From CAYPPG01 sp964412555 (GTDB lineage: Bacteria > Hinthialibacterota > Hinthialibacteria > Hinthialibacterales > Hinthialibacteraceae): a DNA stretch of 64,000 bases. Numbering within the stretch: the first letter of the stretch is position 1; the number at the start of each line of letters is the position of its first letter. Of this stretch, positions 60,465 through 64,000 are shown piece after piece. The DNA is taken from the NCBI GenBank assembly GCA_964412555.1, contig CAYPPG010000009.1, forward strand, positions 87,785-151,784. The letters run 5' to 3'. The notes beneath the pieces are model-generated. The model did no database searches and had not been told where the DNA came from. It saw only the letters and a program-made list of their open reading frames with translations. The position numbers and the translations under genes are program-made.

Positions 60465-61397
60465 TCACCCCTCAAGGGATTCAAAAACAGCGGTAAACAA
60501 AAGCGGAAGCATAATCTCATGATGCCCGGTGAAACTCAATCCTACCCCCCCATCCATCGTAGGCCGTTTGACCACATTCACGTTAGGGCGATAATGCTGA
60601 ATCATATCAAAATTCGCCGTGGTGAAATTGGAAATTTTCCCACCAATATTCCGCGCCACTGTCAACGCCTTCAAAAACACCTCCGGCAAAACGACATTCG
60701 AGCCGACATTGATCACCACCCCCCCATCACCGATTGTGGAAATGACCTCGCAGAAGGTATGAAAATCATCGAGTGATGTTTTCCCCAGCGCTTCCCCCGA
60801 CGCTTCCGGATGATGATGAATCACATCCGTCCCAACCGCCACATGCACCGTCAATGGGATGTTGGTTTCATACGCTGCAGCAAGAATACTCAAATGCTTA
60901 TACTCGAACGAGGATGTACTGATCTGTTCCCCGATATAATTCCCCAAACCACGATCATTCTGCGCCGCTTCCCGTATCCAATTATTCAATGTCGCTCCGG
61001 TTTCCTTCGTCATTCCAAAACTACCATCTTGCAGCGATTCCGCCACATCTTCCGATGTCGTCCCCGAAAGCGAGAGTTCAAAATCATGGACGATACAGGC
61101 GCCGTTCATTGCTACTGCCGTAATAATTCCTTGCCGAATTGCCTGAATGATCCACGGACTCAATCCCACTTTGATCGAATGCGCTCCCATCATCAATACA
61201 AAAGGTTTCTCCTGCTTTCGGCCATTTTGAATTGCGGTAACTAACTTGCGCAAATCTTTCGCTTTCAAATAATCGGGCAAAGATTGAAAGAAATCCTGAA
61301 ACGAACAAGAAACCTTTGGCGGCTCCGAGATTGATTGAACCTCCACCAAACTTTTCCGCTCATAAATAGACGTGCGCTTCAACTTCGAAAAATCCAT
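60465..61397 (-). CDS. deoxyhypusine synthase-like protein
   Basis: 310 residues from the ATG at 61397 (TTGGAG upstream). A longer frame to 61559 is made of translated palindromes and is not real. Features: FVLMMGAHSIKVGLSPWIIQ, ITAVAMNGACIVHDFELSLS, GTTSEDVAESLQDGSFGMTK, TVHVAVGTDVIHHHPEAS and VVINVGSNVVLPEVFLKALT, resembling NAD-dependent deoxyhypusine-synthase-type Rossmann folds in bacteria. Bacterial homologues often act on other amines than eIF5A or have unknown roles. Family call by eye, moderate. Confidence 0.55.
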   Translation of the reverse strand: MDFSKLKRTSIYERKSLVEVQSISEPPKVSCSFQDFFQSLPDYLKAKDLRKLVTAIQNGRKQEKPFVLMMGAHSIKVGLSPWIIQAIRQGIITAVAMNGACIVHDFELSLSGTTSEDVAESLQDGSFGMTKETGATLNNWIREAAQNDRGLGNYIGEQISTSSFEYKHLSILAAAYETNIPLTVHVAVGTDVIHHHPEASGEALGKTSLDDFHTFCEVISTIGDGGVVINVGSNVVLPEVFLKALTVARNIGGKISNFTTANFDMIQHYRPNVNVVKRPTMDGGVGLSFTGHHEIMLPLLFTAVFESLEG

Positions 61398-61420
61398 ACC
61401 ATGGCTCCAATATATGTAAC

Positions 61421-61470
61421 GCCGGCATCCTGCCGGCACAATCAACACGTAACGCCGGCATCTTGCCGGC
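61421..61470. repeat. two copies of GCCGGCAT(C/T)(C/T)TGCCGGC
   Basis: Copies at 61421-61437 and 61453-61470, each preceded by GTAAC, 32 bases apart. They lie immediately upstream of the DHS-like gene and caused the spurious N-terminal extension of that frame. Confidence 0.85.
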
Positions 61471-61586
61471 ATCTTTACCATACCCTCACGAAAAATTGTA
61501 AATAAATCCACTCCAAAAAGAAAGATGGGGGAGGTGAATCCCCCATCTTGATGATCCAATACTGCTTTGTCGTTTTCCGCTCGTGT

Positions 61587-62192
61587 TTACGGTCCCACAC
61601 GAATCAGGTCACCGGTACTGCTGATCCCGTTCGACGGCTCGTACAACAACTGCGGAATCGTGTAATTGTTGTCGCGCGTGGCTACGATATTATGATCGCT
61701 GAAACGCGCACCCGTATAATCTCTTTCGTCCAATTCACCGTTGCTTGCTCCATTGCTGTCCTGCCCGTCCGGCCCCCAACTGGTCAAAATATAATAACTT
61801 TGCCCGTTGGAACCATAGCCGTAACTACAATCCATCCGAAACGGATCGTACGGCAGGGACGAAATATACGCAACCGGTGTCGTCAAGTAAATGCGCCGGT
61901 CACCCCGCGTTCCGATGGCGATATGCGCAATATCGATCGACGGGCAACAGGGATGTCCCCGATATTGCCGCCGCATACGAATGCGGTCAGTGTCCATCGG
62001 AGGATACGAGTTGTTGTCGATAAAAAACGACTCCAACGCTGTTTGGATACTCTTCATATCCGCATTGGCTCTGGCCACTTTCGCTCGGACCTGCGCCCCG
62101 AGAAAATTTGGAACGGCAATCGCTGCCAAAATCCCGATAATCGCCACCACAATGAGAAGCTCGATCAGTGTGAATCCTGGAAGTCTCTTCAT
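61587..62192 (-). CDS. type IV pilin-like pseudopilin (second copy)
   Basis: 201 residues from the ATG at 62192 (AAAGGAGG upstream). Leader MKRLPG is followed by FTLIELLIVVAIIGILAAIA, the classic processing site with Gly at -1. Then VPNFLGAQVRAKVARANADM, ALESFFIDNNSYPPMDTDRI and ILTSWGPDGQDSNGASNGEL. It is related to the pseudopilin at 12729-13322, with the same IQTALESFFID pattern. Probably a major pseudopilin or a secreted filament component. Confidence 0.9.
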   Translation of the reverse strand: MKRLPGFTLIELLIVVAIIGILAAIAVPNFLGAQVRAKVARANADMKSIQTALESFFIDNNSYPPMDTDRIRMRRQYRGHPCCPSIDIAHIAIGTRGDRRIYLTTPVAYISSLPYDPFRMDCSYGYGSNGQSYYILTSWGPDGQDSNGASNGELDERDYTGARFSDHNIVATRDNNYTIPQLLYEPSNGISSTGDLIRVGP

Positions 62193-62692
62193 CCGGCTCA
62201 CCTCCTTTCTGCTTGAGGTTTCGGATGCTGCGCCCCATCCGATTGAATGGGAATTCGATTTTCCGGCATCCGATATGATGAAAAAAGAAGACAATTTCTC
62301 CAATTTCCCGATATGCCGGAAGACAGACAGTGAGACTTCCTGCCACACTGATATTTAGGCTTCACTGATTATATATATCGCAGAGAAAGAAATCTGTCAT
62401 AAAAAACGAATGTATTTGCTTCTATTTTCGGTGGACTATAATACGATTGTTGTTTTGGATTCAAACACGGATAAAGAACGATGGGGAAAAAGGAAACAGA
62501 TACAGATTTGTTTGATTCCGGCAATTCTTGATGCTTTAGATTGCCTCAGACGGAATAGATGGATTTTAAATAATCCATTTCATTTTTCCGCCATTCATCT
62601 CATTTTTGCTCCTCATCGTATATCGCCGGGTGTGATAGTGGGGGGGATTGATTCCTTATTGTCAATGGGGAAAAATTAATTGATTTTCCTCT

Positions 62693-63496
62693 TCACTGCA
62701 AGTTCATCAGCCGGTCAGTCCCACTTTTGATCAATTCGAGATACGCCTCCGCAAACCGCTTACCCAACTCAATTTGCGCCGCTGTATCATAATGGAGATT
62801 ATCACTTTTTTTCGACAAATCATCCGTATTCACCATCTTGGTGAAGGGAAACGTCTGCTCCAGTTCCCGCTGTGCCGCACGCACGTCATCAACTGCCGGA
62901 TAATTGGCGGGGGGCGGATTCACAATACCATAAATGAACGGAAGATGGGGAGAATTCAGATCTTCGCGAAGCGTTCGGATCAAATGACGAATATTCTCCG
63001 CATACGCCGGACCCGCAGCCGCATACCGCGCATCCCGTTCCCCCTGCATCCACAGGATTCCTTTATATGCATAATTTTTTCCTTCCAGGCTCCTTTGAAT
63101 ATATCTCATCAATGATTCATACAGCCGGCCTTTATCTGCATTCTGCGTAATCTCGGCGATTTCCCGGCTCCATTCCGGAGACCAGGCATACAGCGACGTG
63201 CCTCCCACTGCATATTTGACCAACAGAATTTTTTGCTCAGGAAACACTTTCGATATTTCATGAGCGAAGGTCACTTCGGGACCAAATGTTGATTGCCGGC
63301 TGAAATCACTTTTTCGGCCTAAGAGGTAAAATTCCACATTCTCCGGCACCGTTTTCATCGCATCACCCAACTCCGATGTCACTCCCTGCCCCACCATATT
63401 CGACTGCCCGGATAAAATAAAAACCCATGAAGAAGATTGGGCTTGCACGGAGAGAGTAATGAATATAGAAAAACAAAGAGCCAAAAATTTTTTCAT
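62693..63496 (-). CDS. secreted SASA-domain (sialate O-acetylesterase-like) esterase
   Basis: 267 residues. AGGAGG precedes the ATG. Signal peptide MKKFLALCFSIFITLSVQAQ. The SGNH/SASA core has the catalytic serine in FILSGQSNMVGQG, GGTSLYAWSPEWSREIAEIT, WMQGERDARYAAAGPAYAEN and the C-terminal acid/base pair in SDNLHYDTAAQIELG. Such esterases remove acetyl groups from plant or bacterial polysaccharides. It fits the glycoside hydrolase and LamG protein at the left end. The gap 62393-62692 has no supported gene. Confidence 0.87.
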   Translation of the reverse strand: MKKFLALCFSIFITLSVQAQSSSWVFILSGQSNMVGQGVTSELGDAMKTVPENVEFYLLGRKSDFSRQSTFGPEVTFAHEISKVFPEQKILLVKYAVGGTSLYAWSPEWSREIAEITQNADKGRLYESLMRYIQRSLEGKNYAYKGILWMQGERDARYAAAGPAYAENIRHLIRTLREDLNSPHLPFIYGIVNPPPANYPAVDDVRAAQRELEQTFPFTKMVNTDDLSKKSDNLHYDTAAQIELGKRFAEAYLELIKSGTDRLMNLQ

Positions 63497-64000
63497 CTCA
63501 TGACCTCCTAATTCATATTCTTAAATTATTTCTTAATTATGTTAAATTGTCTAGAGTACCCGAAACAATAGAAAATGTCTTGTATATTTTCCAAGGCGTC
63601 CAAGATGAAATATTCGAACCTGGGGATGAAGTTCAGGCTGTTTTTGTTTTGAAGTGGAAAGGATATTTCTCTAACCGACGGTGAATATTCTGGTTTTTAC
63701 TAGACCATGTCATTAAAAAAGGCAATAATATTGTTGCGCAACTTTAAAGGTGCATTTTGATGGAGAGCAAAGTACGGTTTTCAAGGAGAGTGAACGATGC
63801 CGTCAGCCATTCACTTATACCGGCCTCAACGAAGCGCTTCCGAAGATTAAGAGGCAATCGGGTATAACTCGCAGTCCGCGTTAAAATATAGCAAAAAATC
63901 TTGCTATTTTTTTCGAGGTTGATTATTCATGCGAACTGCCGTTTTGTATAAAATCCGGTTCATCCGAGATTTGTGCATTACCAGAAAAACCGCCCCATAG
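63497..64000. other. right-edge region without an assignable gene
   Basis: Some open segments look protein-like (for example VHFDGEQSTVFKESERCRQP near 63750 and YTGLNEALPKIKRQSGI near 63815) but no complete frame or family is visible. A 17-codon frame at 63797 has a decent ribosome-binding site. Likely decayed sequence. Confidence 0.4.
63888..63913 (+). terminator. intrinsic terminator
   Basis: ATAGCAA (63888-63894) and TTGCTAT (63901-63907) around AAAATC, followed by seven Ts. A standard Rho-independent hairpin on the plus strand, though no clear gene precedes it. Confidence 0.65.

Noticed and set aside
61398..61559. Upstream extension of the DHS-like frame
   Set aside because: The added residues come from the two palindromic repeats; a good ribosome-binding site is at 61397.
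62410..62679. 89-codon plus-strand frame
   Set aside because: No ribosome-binding site, low-complexity composition and no family; probably chance.

Overview
The window looks like a chromosome segment from an uncultured Gram-negative bacterium of moderate G+C. Outer-membrane features are present: a TolC/RND/adaptor efflux set, lipoproteins, and a decayed outer-membrane beta-barrel gene. Two genes encode the short pseudopilin-like proteins (FTLIELLIVVAIIGILAAIAVPNF-type N-termini) that are common in candidate phyla such as Sumerlaeota/Hydrogenedentota; that placement is an impression, not a demonstration. No rRNA, tRNA, CRISPR array, prophage or transposase was recognised.

Layout. 1-8.3 kb: sugar metabolism and debris. 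It holds an edge-truncated LamG-like protein, a GH2 hydrolase, ribulokinase, a Tat-exported xylose-isomerase-like protein, an orphan BrnA-like antitoxin, a MazF/PemK-type toxin-antitoxin pair, and two broken genes (a PIN-like DUF5615 protein and an O-methyltransferase). 8.5-12.7 kb: J-domain protein, FmdB-type zinc ribbon, methyltransferase, thiamine-binding protein, small cysteine motif protein, tiny lipoprotein, and a response regulator with histidine kinase. 13.6-24.9 kb: a sulfur/thiol-redox region. Its core is a seven-gene operon DsrE - TusA - MvhD - HdrA/QmoA-like - HdrA/QmoB-like - small wHTH - QmoC-like membrane subunit, followed by a TauE/SafE permease, an ArsR regulator, OsmC, an FMN reductase and a radical SAM protein. 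25-31 kb: Mrp/NBP35 ATPase, two MinD-ferredoxin fusion ATPases, peptide deformylase, DUF5320, NifX-like protein, a 48-bp repeat array and a sigma-54 activator. 31-40.5 kb: Thi4 thiazole synthase, a decayed porin-like gene, a DUF302-TolC-MFP-RND efflux operon, a receiver protein and a second ArsR regulator. 40.8-48.8 kb: large PQQ-propeller protein, CgeB-type glycosyltransferase, pentapeptide and TPR proteins. 49-52.9 kb: a glutamate-dehydrogenase-like gene lacking a catalytic lysine, coupled to a KaiC-like/PEP-synthase ATP-grasp fusion. 52.9-63.5 kb: TPR protein, YbaB-RecR, SDR reductase, DUF3999-DUF2339 pair, deoxyhypusine-synthase-like protein, pseudopilin, and a SASA esterase.

How it fits together. 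The qmo-like operon predicts a membrane complex that exchanges electrons between quinones and flavin/Fe-S HdrA subunits, with DsrE and TusA as sulfur carriers; no apr, sat or dsrAB gene is in the window. The most unusual pattern is regulatory. Six sigma-70-like promoters (upstream of the J-domain cluster, the CxxC small protein, the qmo-like operon, both arsR genes, and one at 22.95 kb) share an inverted repeat of the form TATATWM-N8-TTATATA between or overlapping the -35 and -10 elements. I read this as a candidate ArsR operator defining a sulfur/redox regulon. Several families of short GC-rich palindromes (REP-like) are scattered between genes.
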